Shown here one piece after another: positions 17,320 through 25,134 of a DNA stretch of 63,599 nt. The first letter of the stretch is position 1, and the number at the start of each line of letters is the position of its first letter. The position numbers and the translations under genes were made by a program. The notes below the pieces were generated by a model. The model made no database searches. It saw nothing but the letters and a program-made list of their open reading frames with translations, and was not told the DNA's origin. The DNA comes from Bacteroidales bacterium. Its GTDB lineage: Bacteria > Bacteroidota > Bacteroidia > Bacteroidales > UBA3824. The stretch is taken from NCBI GenBank assembly GCA_017412115.1, contig JAFPYR010000121.1:1-63599 (forward strand), in the 5' to 3' direction.

Positions 17320-17697
17320 ATGGGAAAAATGACAGCAGACGAGACAAAAATAAGCACTATTGCTTCAGGAGCCGAAATTACCGGAGAAATCAATGCTAAC
17401 GGTAATTTCAGAATTGAGGGCAAAGTCAAAGGAAACATCAAGATTTCTGGCAAACTCGTAATTGACGGAACCGGCGAAATAGAAGGTGATGTTGTATGCA
17501 AAAGTGCATTGATTTCCGGCAAGTTAGACGGTAAAATCCTCGTAGAGGAATTGTTGGAACTCAAAAGTACGGCAAAAATTCATGCCGACATAGTTACCGG
17601 AAAAATTTCAATCGAAGAAGGTGCAATTTTCACCGGTACTTGCAACATGGATTCCAAAGAAGTACTCCAGACTTCAGCGGACAAACCGCAAAAATAG
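17320..17697 (+). CDS. Bactofilin (polymer-forming cytoskeletal protein)
   Basis: A 125-aa bactofilin. These proteins assemble nucleotide-free filaments that can scaffold cell-wall enzymes. The core is a right-handed beta helix made of short repeats, seen as GAEITGEINANGNFRIEGKV, GNIKISGKLVIDGTGEIEG and similar strands, with the short termini usual for the family. It ends three bases before the AtpZ-like gene. In many Bacteroidetes, as I recall, a bactofilin gene directly precedes the F-ATPase accessory and a-subunit genes, which matches this order. Confidence 0.88.
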   Translation: MGKMTADETKISTIASGAEITGEINANGNFRIEGKVKGNIKISGKLVIDGTGEIEGDVVCKSALISGKLDGKILVEELLELKSTAKIHADIVTGKISIEEGAIFTGTCNMDSKEVLQTSADKPQK

Positions 17698-17700
17698 CCC

Positions 17701-17910
17701 ATGGATTCCAAAGACAAAGAGCGTTTAAGAATAATCGCAAAATATACTTCGGCCGCCTTTCAAATGGCGGCTGTTATTGTTTTAGGGGCTTTAGGCGGAA
17801 AATATTTGGACAAAACCCTCGAAACTTCTCCCCTATTAACACTTATTCTGACCGTAATTTCCGTTGGTTTAGGATTGTATTTATTCATCAAAGACATAAT
17901 CAAAAAATAA
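17701..17910 (+). CDS. AtpZ/AtpI-like F-ATPase accessory membrane protein
   Basis: A 69-aa protein with two transmembrane helices (about residues 17-35 and 42-62) joined by GGKYLDKTLETSP, the typical AtpZ/AtpI layout with the G-x-YLD motif. AtpZ and AtpI help assemble or supply ions to the Fo motor. It sits in the expected place after bactofilin. The ATG at 17701 directly follows the bactofilin stop. Subunits a, c and b, which normally follow, are absent (see the next genes). Confidence 0.8.
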   Translation: MDSKDKERLRIIAKYTSAAFQMAAVIVLGALGGKYLDKTLETSPLLTLILTVISVGLGLYLFIKDIIKK

Positions 17911-17915
17911 TAAAA

Positions 17916-18293
17916 ATGTCATTGTTCATCAAAAAATATATCATTTTAACTTCAAATTGGGTAATTGCATCAACACTTACTTTCAATTTGTTTTTACAAC
18001 AATATCTGTCACCTACGGTATATTTTGTACCTCTTGTTTTCGCGATAATAAGCCTTCTTGTTATCAAAATGATATTAAAGCAAAAAGAAAAAAAACTGAC
18101 AAAATTTTCAAGCGCTTTTATGCTGACAAATATGGCGAAATTATTTTTGTATTTGATATTTTTCGTAATTCTTTATCTTAATTCGGATACGGAAAAAAGG
18201 ACGGCATTTGCAATTTATTATATGCTGACATATCTGATTTACGCCATTGCAGATACAACTTCACTACTGAATATTTTTAAAGAAGAGAAATAA
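17916..18293 (+). CDS. Small four-helix membrane protein, AtpI-like position
   Basis: A 125-aa membrane protein with four hydrophobic segments: residues about 8-27, 33-52, 64-84 and 92-113. The start is the ATG at 17916, five bases after the AtpZ-like stop; a longer frame from 17640 runs through two other genes and is spurious. In this phylum a small hydrophobic protein commonly separates AtpZ from the a subunit, so an Fo assembly role is plausible by position only. Here a terminator follows and the next gene is on the other strand. Confidence 0.7.
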   Translation: MSLFIKKYIILTSNWVIASTLTFNLFLQQYLSPTVYFVPLVFAIISLLVIKMILKQKEKKLTKFSSAFMLTNMAKLFLYLIFFVILYLNSDTEKRTAFAIYYMLTYLIYAIADTTSLLNIFKEEK

Positions 18294-18348
18294 AAAAACG
18301 AAAGGGGGTTTTACAAAAAAAACATACTCCCCTTTCGTTTCTTTTTTT
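18294..18348. terminator. Terminator between convergent operons
   Basis: AAACGAAAGGGG pairs with CCCCTTTCGTTT. A-runs and T-runs flank the hairpin on both sides, so it can serve the acc-bactofilin-AtpZ operon (plus) and the GH43 gene (minus). Confidence 0.8.
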
Positions 18349-19759
18349 ATTTCATCTGCCAATAATCCAAATTAACCTCGCCTTCAACGTTTTCAAAACA
18401 AATATAAAAATCATGAACGCCTTTTGCGTTAGTAATTTTTGCTGTAAAGTTTTTATAATTTGATGTTGAGCCGGTATTAGAAATCGTAGTTTTGCCGATA
18501 ATTTTTCCATCAACACCGTCAATTCTCAAAACAATATCAAGACTTCCCAAAGAAGAGGCCGCAATAGAAAAACTCTTTGCACCTTTTTTGAAATCAACGC
18601 CGCGAAGTTTTATGTATTCGCCGTTATTAATGTCATAAACATACATATTCTTTTTGCCCGTTGATTGCGGCATTTCAGAAACGATACCGGTGTTTTTAAT
18701 ACCAAATTTTGCGGTTTTAAGACCGTAACCCCAAGCCATAGTTTCAGCCTCTACCCTACGGTATGGATTAAAGTTTTCCAATTGTTTTATAGGCTCTTGA
18801 TCAAGCCAATAGGGAACTTTCTGAATCGTACCGTCAGAATTATAAACAATCTCCGTAACCGAAACGCTGCGTCTTTCGTGATGCTCGTAAGTCTCCAAGT
18901 GCATTAAATCATAATCCTGACCAAAACAATAAGAATGACCTTTATAATCAACTATTCCTGGGTGATTGCCTCTGTCGCGATCTGTAGGGTCCATAATGTA
19001 ACCTTTTGAAACCCAAGGACCTGTCGGAGAATCACTCATTGCATATCCCAATGCTTCAGGGCAGCATGTCGTAGCGTATGCCAAATAATAATGTCCGCCG
19101 CGGTGATAAAACCAAGGACCTTCTTGATAGTTTTCGATTTTGTAATCAAGTTTTACAACGCTGTCTTTCAACGAAATCATATCATCATTGAGCCGAGCAT
19201 AAAAAGTAAACGGATTTCCCCAATACATGTAAGCCTGACCGTCAGAATCGGTAAAAACCGTTGGGTCAATATCATACCAGTTTGATTGGTCCCAAACCAA
19301 AGGTTTTCCTATCGGGTCTTTATATGGTCCGTAGGGCGAATCGCTTACTAAAACGCCGATACCATGTCCGTGCAAAGGCGCATAAAGATAAAATTTTCCG
19401 TTACGCTCCACCGTCTGAATTGCCCAAGCACCGTTATCACGGCTACGCCATGGAAAATCTTTCAAAGAAGCAACAGCACCGTACTCTGTCCAATTTACCA
19501 TATCCGTCGTTGACCATAAAAGCCAATCGTACATAAAAAATCCGGCAGAACTTTTTTCGTTTTCGTCAGCAATATCCTCAGGCGAGGAATCGTGAGAGGT
19601 GAAAACAAACAACGTATCGCCCACAACTATCGGTGCAGGGTCTGCCGTATACTTCGTTTGAAAAATCGGCATATTGCCTTCCGGAATTTTTGTCTGAGCC
19701 GAAGCACCAGAAACTATTCCTAACGTTAAAACCGTCAGTAATGATTTTTTTAAATTCAT
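18347..19759 (-). CDS. Secreted glycoside hydrolase family 43 with CBM6-like domain
   Basis: A 470-aa exported five-bladed beta-propeller enzyme, probably an arabinofuranosidase or xylosidase acting on arabinoxylan-type polysaccharide. A signal peptide is visible (cleavage near ASAQ, residue 22). The three GH43 acids are present: base Asp40 in YTADPAP, pKa modulator Asp165 in YDIDPTVF, and acid Glu213 in YQEGPWF. After about residue 335 a C-terminal beta-sandwich begins (RVEAETMAWGYGLKT, ending VNLDYWQM), which looks like a CBM6 xylan-binding module. No SusCD pair or other CAZyme genes are nearby, so it is not part of a classical polysaccharide utilisation locus. Confidence 0.9.
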   Translation of the reverse strand: MNLKKSLLTVLTLGIVSGASAQTKIPEGNMPIFQTKYTADPAPIVVGDTLFVFTSHDSSPEDIADENEKSSAGFFMYDWLLWSTTDMVNWTEYGAVASLKDFPWRSRDNGAWAIQTVERNGKFYLYAPLHGHGIGVLVSDSPYGPYKDPIGKPLVWDQSNWYDIDPTVFTDSDGQAYMYWGNPFTFYARLNDDMISLKDSVVKLDYKIENYQEGPWFYHRGGHYYLAYATTCCPEALGYAMSDSPTGPWVSKGYIMDPTDRDRGNHPGIVDYKGHSYCFGQDYDLMHLETYEHHERRSVSVTEIVYNSDGTIQKVPYWLDQEPIKQLENFNPYRRVEAETMAWGYGLKTAKFGIKNTGIVSEMPQSTGKKNMYVYDINNGEYIKLRGVDFKKGAKSFSIAASSLGSLDIVLRIDGVDGKIIGKTTISNTGSTSNYKNFTAKITNAKGVHDFYICFENVEGEVNLDYWQMK

Positions 19760-19792
19760 AATATGTATTTAATTTTTTTATTTGTTGAAATG

Positions 19793-19800
19793 CAAAGTTA
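19793..19800 (-). promoter_or_regulatory. -7 promoter box for the GH43 gene
   Basis: On the minus strand this reads TAACTTTG, a consensus match 33 bases before the start codon. Confidence 0.6.
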
Positions 19801-19926
19801 ATTATCGAAACTTTTTTCGTGTTATGTTTTGGTAACAAAAACTTATTATTTGGTTTCAAAACCCTTCTAAAAAAAATATTTTCACACTTTTTTCTCATAT
19901 TACCACAAAAAATCAAAAAAAATCCA

Positions 19927-19934
19927 TACTTTTG
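19927..19934 (+). promoter_or_regulatory. -7 promoter box for the FAD oxidoreductase gene
   Basis: TACTTTTG matches TAnnTTTG about 53 bases before the ATG at 19988. Confidence 0.55.
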
Positions 19935-19987
19935 TAAATTCAAAAATTTAACCTCAGACGGATATGATACAATTATAAAGAAACACA

Positions 19988-21490
19988 ATGTCGGAATTAG
20001 CGATTATAGGAGGCGGAATTTCGGGTTTATGTGCCGGAATTTACGCACAATTAAGCGGTATTGAAAGCGAAATCTTTGAAGGACACTCAGTAGTAGGCGG
20101 TCAATGTACCTCTTGGAAAAGAAAGGGGTTTCATATTGACAACTGCGTTCACTGGATGACGGGAACTTCTCCCCAAAAAGAAATTTATCAGGTTTGGAAA
20201 GATGTCGGCGTGTTGGGCGAAGGTCAAAAAATCGTCAGCCACGATTATTTCTTACAAGTTGATATTGACGGAGTTAAGGGTCATGTTTGGCGTGATTTGA
20301 ACAAAATGCAAGCCGAACTTCTCTCGATTGCACCCCAAGACGAAGCAGAAATCAAACGCCTGATAAAAGCGATAAAAAATTTTCAAGGTATAGAACTTCC
20401 AGCCTTAAAACCGAAAGAACAAATGACGTTTTGGGACAATATGAAGTTACTCTGGAAAATGAGAAAAGTAATTCCCGTTGCAGCAAAATATCAAAAACTC
20501 ACTCTCAACGAATATGCGGAACATTTCAAAAGTCCGATTATCAAAAGAATAATCAACAATTACGTTCCTGACGCATATTTTGCAATTTCGATGTTTTATA
20601 TGTATGCGATGTTTTCGGCTGGCAACGCAGACTTGCCTTACGGAGCCTCAGATGCCATTGCCTTAAAAATGCGCGACAAATATATTCAACTCGGCGGCAA
20701 AATTTCAACAAAGAAAAAGGCTGTTAATATCGACATCGAAGGCACAAAATGCAAGCGCATAAACTTTGAAGACGGAACCTTTGTAGAACCTCAAAACATT
20801 ATTTGCGCCGTTGATGCTTCGGTGATTTTCAAGTTAATCGGCGAAAAATATATGGACAAGCATTTTAAATTTTGTTATGCAAATCCTGACAAATTTCCCG
20901 TTTTCAGCGATGTAAACGTTTATTTTTCAGTTGATTGTACAACGGAAGATATGCCTACGATGGAAATTTTCAATACCGAAAGTTTTGAAATTGCAGGCAG
21001 GAAACACCAATTTATTATAATGAACAACTTTGCTGATCAGCCGAATTTTGCGCCCGAAGGCAAAGGCATTATTGAAGTGTTGATAGTTCAATACGATCAC
21101 GAATACGAATATTGGGAAAAACTTTATAACGAAAACAGAGACGAATACAAAGCCGTTAAAATGCAGATTGCCAACGCTTTGCTTGAAAGATTGGAAAAAC
21201 ATTATCCGAAACTAAAAGGTAAACTTGAGGTTTTGGAAGTTGTTACGCCAAAAAGTTTTAACCGCTATCTTGGTTCGTACAAAGGCTCTTACATGGGTTT
21301 TATTCAGACACCGCACGTTAAGAAAGAGGTTCACAGCGGAGTTTTGCCGGGATTGGATAATTTTTATCTCGCCGGACAATGGCTTCAAACTCCGGGCGGA
21401 CTGCCTAACGCTCTTGTTACCGGACGTTTCGCTGTTCAAAGATTGTTAAAAAGAGAAGGCCGATTAAAAGAGTTTTGTTGCAAGAAATAA
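19988..21490 (+). CDS. FAD-dependent oxidoreductase, phytoene desaturase / retinol saturase-like
   Basis: A 500-aa flavoprotein. The N-terminal dinucleotide-binding motif AIIGGGISGLCAGIYAQLSG is followed about 20 residues later by the acidic residue of the ADP-binding fold (EIFEGHSVVGGQCTSW). The C-terminal FAD motif NFYLAGQWLQTPGGLPNAL marks the phytoene-desaturase and all-trans-retinol 13,14-reductase family. In Bacteroidetes many such genes have no carotenoid pathway around them, and none is seen here, so the substrate is unknown; a lipid is plausible given the acyltransferase 84 bases downstream. No membrane anchor is evident, though family members are peripheral membrane enzymes. Confidence 0.85.
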   Translation: MSELAIIGGGISGLCAGIYAQLSGIESEIFEGHSVVGGQCTSWKRKGFHIDNCVHWMTGTSPQKEIYQVWKDVGVLGEGQKIVSHDYFLQVDIDGVKGHVWRDLNKMQAELLSIAPQDEAEIKRLIKAIKNFQGIELPALKPKEQMTFWDNMKLLWKMRKVIPVAAKYQKLTLNEYAEHFKSPIIKRIINNYVPDAYFAISMFYMYAMFSAGNADLPYGASDAIALKMRDKYIQLGGKISTKKKAVNIDIEGTKCKRINFEDGTFVEPQNIICAVDASVIFKLIGEKYMDKHFKFCYANPDKFPVFSDVNVYFSVDCTTEDMPTMEIFNTESFEIAGRKHQFIIMNNFADQPNFAPEGKGIIEVLIVQYDHEYEYWEKLYNENRDEYKAVKMQIANALLERLEKHYPKLKGKLEVLEVVTPKSFNRYLGSYKGSYMGFIQTPHVKKEVHSGVLPGLDNFYLAGQWLQTPGGLPNALVTGRFAVQRLLKREGRLKEFCCKK

Positions 21491-21574
21491 ATTTTTAACT
21501 ACGAAAATCATGAAAAAAAAATAGTTTTTTTAGCGTTTTTCGTGTTTTTCACAGTTAATAAAAAATAAAAAAAA

Positions 21575-22996
21575 ATGTTGAAAAAGAAAAAGAGAAGTTT
21601 AATAGGCGAAGTAGTTTTCAGGGTTTTGAGAAATTATCTCAGACTTTGTCACAACAATATGTATTATAAAAACATACATGTTATCGGCAAAGAAAATATA
21701 CCTGCGAAAGGCACACCGCTGATTATTGCTTCTAATCATCAGAACGCACTCAACGATGCCTTGGGCGTGGAATTTGCTTTTCGTGACAGGGTTGTCAGCA
21801 TTTTTACGCGGGCTGATGCTTTCAACAGACCTTTCATCGGAAAGTTTTTACGCAGCATTTACCTTTTGCCGGCTTTCAGAATTGATTTTGACGGTGTGGA
21901 TGCTCTGAAAAACAATTTCGATATTTTTGCCGAGGCCGGCGAAAGAATTTTGGAAGGCGGCTCGGTTTTAATTTTCCCCGAAGCCTTGAATCAGGACAAA
22001 CGCTGGCTCGGAGACTTTTCGTTAGGATATTTAAGAATGGCTTTTGACGCGGCGAAAAAGTCTGATTTTAAGGCAGATATAAAAATTTTACCGTTAATAA
22101 ACCATTATTCCAACTATTTTAAATTCCGTGAAGACATGATAATTCAGTGCGGTGAACCTGTTTCGTTAAAGGATTATTATGAACTTTACCAAACCAAACC
22201 AAGAACAGCACAAAGAAACGTCAATGCGCTTGTCCGTCAAAGGATTGCGGATATGATGTTGAACATCACCGACCTTGAAAATTACGAGGCAATCGACTAT
22301 ATACGAGAAACTTACGGTTTTAAATATTGTACGGATTGCGGCGGCAACAAAAAGTTTTTGCCGGACAAATTAGCCTCCGACAAAGCCCTTTTTTCAGAAC
22401 TTGATGCAATCAAAAAAGACGACCCTGAAACCATAGAAACAATATATTCAGAGGCTCTTACACTGAAAAAAAACTGTAAACGTTTCAGAATAACGGACGA
22501 AAATTTTGACATCGGATGGAAACCTTGGTCGCTGTTAATCAGGTTTTTATGCTTGATTTTGTTGTTTCCGCTGTTTGTTGTGGCGTCAATTCCAAACATT
22601 TTGATATTTCTATCGCCCTATCCGCTGACAAAAAAGTTCAAAGCAGGAAACGCACACATGACAATGTTTGTCGGCGGAATTAGATTTGCTGTCGGCTCAT
22701 TGGTGGCCTTCCCTATAATTTACGGGCTGTTTTTCGCCGTTGAAACATATTTTTGGAATTGGTGGTGTTCGCTTTTACATTTGATTTGTCTACCGTCATT
22801 AGGCTTGTTTGCGTGGACGTACAGAAAATTTTTCATCGGCTTGAAACGTGAATGGAGATTCCACGTGCGTTCAAAACGCTCGGAACACGAAAAACGCGGT
22901 CAAGGTCTAAAAGAAACCATCAACCTCAGAAAAACCCTTTTCGAGAAATTGGATAAAATTTTGAAAAAAACATCATTAAATCTTTTCAGCCGATAA
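21575..22996 (+). CDS. PlsC-like glycerol-phosphate acyltransferase with C-terminal membrane helices
   Basis: A 473-aa acyltransferase. The N-terminal half contains the catalytic motif SNHQNALNDA, a His and Asp with five residues between as in GPAT-like enzymes (NHxNxxxD), and the acceptor-binding motif FPEALNQDKR. It probably transfers an acyl group to glycerol-3-phosphate or lysophosphatidate on the cytoplasmic side of the membrane. The C-terminal part has at least two strongly hydrophobic regions: about residues 313-345 and 365-415. It is about twice the size of simple PlsC and matches the larger Bacteroidetes form. It follows the FAD oxidoreductase by 84 bases. Confidence 0.85.
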   Translation: MLKKKKRSLIGEVVFRVLRNYLRLCHNNMYYKNIHVIGKENIPAKGTPLIIASNHQNALNDALGVEFAFRDRVVSIFTRADAFNRPFIGKFLRSIYLLPAFRIDFDGVDALKNNFDIFAEAGERILEGGSVLIFPEALNQDKRWLGDFSLGYLRMAFDAAKKSDFKADIKILPLINHYSNYFKFREDMIIQCGEPVSLKDYYELYQTKPRTAQRNVNALVRQRIADMMLNITDLENYEAIDYIRETYGFKYCTDCGGNKKFLPDKLASDKALFSELDAIKKDDPETIETIYSEALTLKKNCKRFRITDENFDIGWKPWSLLIRFLCLILLFPLFVVASIPNILIFLSPYPLTKKFKAGNAHMTMFVGGIRFAVGSLVAFPIIYGLFFAVETYFWNWWCSLLHLICLPSLGLFAWTYRKFFIGLKREWRFHVRSKRSEHEKRGQGLKETINLRKTLFEKLDKILKKTSLNLFSR

Positions 22997-23016
22997 GACT
23001 GAAAAGATTTTTTTAT
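22978..23016. terminator. Terminator between acyltransferase and AraC gene
   Basis: AAATCTTTTCAG pairs with CTGAAAAGATTT, then T residues. The hairpin overlaps the stop codon at 22994 and lies between convergent genes. Confidence 0.75.
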
Positions 23017-23020
23017 ACTC

Positions 23021-23935
23021 TTATCCTATCATATATTCTCTTGGAGTAACGCCGGTTTTGGATTTGAAAAACTTGCCGAAAAAACTCGGATTTGCAAAAT
23101 TCAACATAAACGAAACCTCTTGAACATTATAACGTTTACTTTTTAGTAACGCTTTGGCTTCCAAAATGATATAATCGTTTATCCAACTCAGCGCACTTCG
23201 TCCAGAGGCTTTCATTACCATCTGACCCAAATATTTGGGACTAACGCATAATTTCGACGCATAAAATTCTATCGTACGCTCTTTTATATAATTTTGTCTA
23301 ACCTCCGAAATGTATTTCCGAAAAATCCGTTGCGCATTGTCTGTAATAACATTTTGATTATTAAGCGTTTGATACATTTTCATTGTGATTTGACACGCAT
23401 CTGCCATCAAGACTTGAAGATAACCTTTTATAGATAATTTCTTAAAACTATAATCAGCTTTTTGTAAAATGTTCTTTATTTGTAGATAAATATCAACAAA
23501 ACGTTTAAAACCATCGTCCGACATTTTTATAACCGCCTGCGTGGACAAAACTTGCGTAAATTTCATAAGACTTTCGGGTTGCAATTCTTGAACAGGCCAA
23601 AATTCAGGGTCAAAAAACATAATAATGGCTTTAACTTTTTTTGAGACTGATACCAACTGCCCAATCGAACCTGTCTGCATTACAAAAATCGACCCTTTTG
23701 ATGCTTTAACTGTCTCTATATTAGCATTAAACACCATCTCGCCCTCGCAAATTCCGATTACAATATGTTTAGTCAATTTGTAAGGTATCGGTTGCAAATA
23801 ATAATCGAAAATATAATCAAAATCATGGTTGAGATTGTCGGCTACAATAAACGAATCATCCAACGAATAAATTGGACAATTCCACCGCAAACTCTCTTTC
23901 AAAATGTCTAAATCTTTGTATTCTTTGTGGCTCAT
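23021..23935 (-). CDS. AraC-family transcriptional regulator
   Basis: A 304-aa regulator with an N-terminal cupin-like sensing region (about residues 1-170) and a C-terminal AraC/XylS double helix-turn-helix (about 205-300). The HTH is seen as FYASKLCVSPKYLGQMVMKA and VQEVSFMLNFANPSFFGKFF, ending in GVTPREYM. It is divergent from the RND efflux operon with 141 bases between the genes, a classic regulator-target layout, so it probably controls the pump. The inducer is unknown. Confidence 0.88.
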   Translation of the reverse strand: MSHKEYKDLDILKESLRWNCPIYSLDDSFIVADNLNHDFDYIFDYYLQPIPYKLTKHIVIGICEGEMVFNANIETVKASKGSIFVMQTGSIGQLVSVSKKVKAIIMFFDPEFWPVQELQPESLMKFTQVLSTQAVIKMSDDGFKRFVDIYLQIKNILQKADYSFKKLSIKGYLQVLMADACQITMKMYQTLNNQNVITDNAQRIFRKYISEVRQNYIKERTIEFYASKLCVSPKYLGQMVMKASGRSALSWINDYIILEAKALLKSKRYNVQEVSFMLNFANPSFFGKFFKSKTGVTPREYMIG

Positions 23936-23955
23936 GGTGTTTTTTTTTGTTAATG

Positions 23956-23986
23956 CAAAAATATCTAAAAGAACATAAAAATCAAA
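23956..23986 (-). promoter_or_regulatory. Promoter of the AraC regulator gene
   Basis: On the minus strand a -33 TTTG (23983-23986) and a -7 TATTTTTG (23956-23963) are separated by 19 bases. Confidence 0.65.
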
Positions 23987-24076
23987 TTATTCTTTCGATT
24001 TTGTCATTTTATAAGAAAAATAGAACAGAATTATACGTAAATTATAGTCAATTTTGCAGCGTAAAAAATATACAAT

Positions 24077-25132
24077 ATGAAACGATACATTTTATTATTA
24101 GCAATCGGCGCAATACTTTCAGGTTGCGCCTCAGACTCTCAAAAAACAGAGATTGTTCGTAGTGTCATTGTTACAAATCCTAAAACCACTGACACTGAGA
24201 CTTTTAAGCGATTTTCCGGAATCATCAACGAAGGTCGAGAAATCGCAGTTGGATTCAAAACGCCCGGTCAGATTTCAAAACTTTATGCCAAGGAGGGCGA
24301 CTATGTGAAAGAAGGTCAACTGCTTGCTACTCTTGACGATAAAGATTACAAACTCGGCGTTGAGGCTCTTGAAATTCAGAAAAATCAACTTGAAACCGAG
24401 TTGGAACGTTTGAAAAAACTCTACGAAGCCCACAGCGTATCGGGCAACGATTACGAAAAAGCCACTTCGGGACTCGAACAATTAAAAATTCAGTTGCAAG
24501 TAAACAAAAATAAACTTGAATACACCAAACTATACTCACCGTCAAGCGGTTACATTCAAAAAGCAAATTTTGAAACCTCTGAACTCGTGGACGCAGGAAC
24601 GCCCGTTTTCACACTTTTAGATACCAAGAAAATGGAAGTCTCGCTCAGTGTGCCGTCGGGAGTGTATCTCAATCGCGACAAAATTTCTCAAATTCTTTGT
24701 CATACGGATTATCAAGGCGGCAAAACTTTCAAGATGAAAATAATGTCAATAACGCCCAAAGCCGACGGTAATCAACTTTGTCAAATGCGACTTTCGTTTG
24801 CCGAAGCAAATACTCAACTTTCTGCCGGTCTTAACGTTGATGTAGAAATCAAATTATCTGAAAATCAAACTTCTACACAATATTCGTTGCCCCTTTCGTC
24901 GATTTTTAAAGAGGGCGACAATGCTTTTGTTTGGATTGTAAACTCCGAGGGAAAAGTGTCAAAAAAAGAAATAAAAATCATAGGTCTTGATGACTTTGGT
25001 AACGCTCTTACCGACACGCCGTTAAACTCCACCGACAATATCGTCCGCGCCGGAGTTTCGATGTTAAAAGAAAACGACATTGTAAAAATCTTTAATCAAA
25101 ATTCTAAAACCAACGCAGGAAATTTGATGTAA
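24077..25132 (+). CDS. RND efflux periplasmic adaptor lipoprotein
   Basis: A 351-aa membrane-fusion protein that bridges the inner-membrane pump and outer-membrane channel. The lipobox ends at Cys17 (AILSGCAS). The order is standard: a barrel and lipoyl half (VGFKTPGQISKLYAKEGDYV), an alpha-helical hairpin (about residues 95-150), the second lipoyl half (KLYSPSSGYIQKANF), then the beta barrel. It is the first gene of adaptor-pump-channel and ends two bases before the pump. A degenerate -7 box (CAATTTTG, 24049-24056) lies 20 bases before the ATG. Confidence 0.92.
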   Translation: MKRYILLLAIGAILSGCASDSQKTEIVRSVIVTNPKTTDTETFKRFSGIINEGREIAVGFKTPGQISKLYAKEGDYVKEGQLLATLDDKDYKLGVEALEIQKNQLETELERLKKLYEAHSVSGNDYEKATSGLEQLKIQLQVNKNKLEYTKLYSPSSGYIQKANFETSELVDAGTPVFTLLDTKKMEVSLSVPSGVYLNRDKISQILCHTDYQGGKTFKMKIMSITPKADGNQLCQMRLSFAEANTQLSAGLNVDVEIKLSENQTSTQYSLPLSSIFKEGDNAFVWIVNSEGKVSKKEIKIIGLDDFGNALTDTPLNSTDNIVRAGVSMLKENDIVKIFNQNSKTNAGNLM

Positions 25133-25134
25133 TT

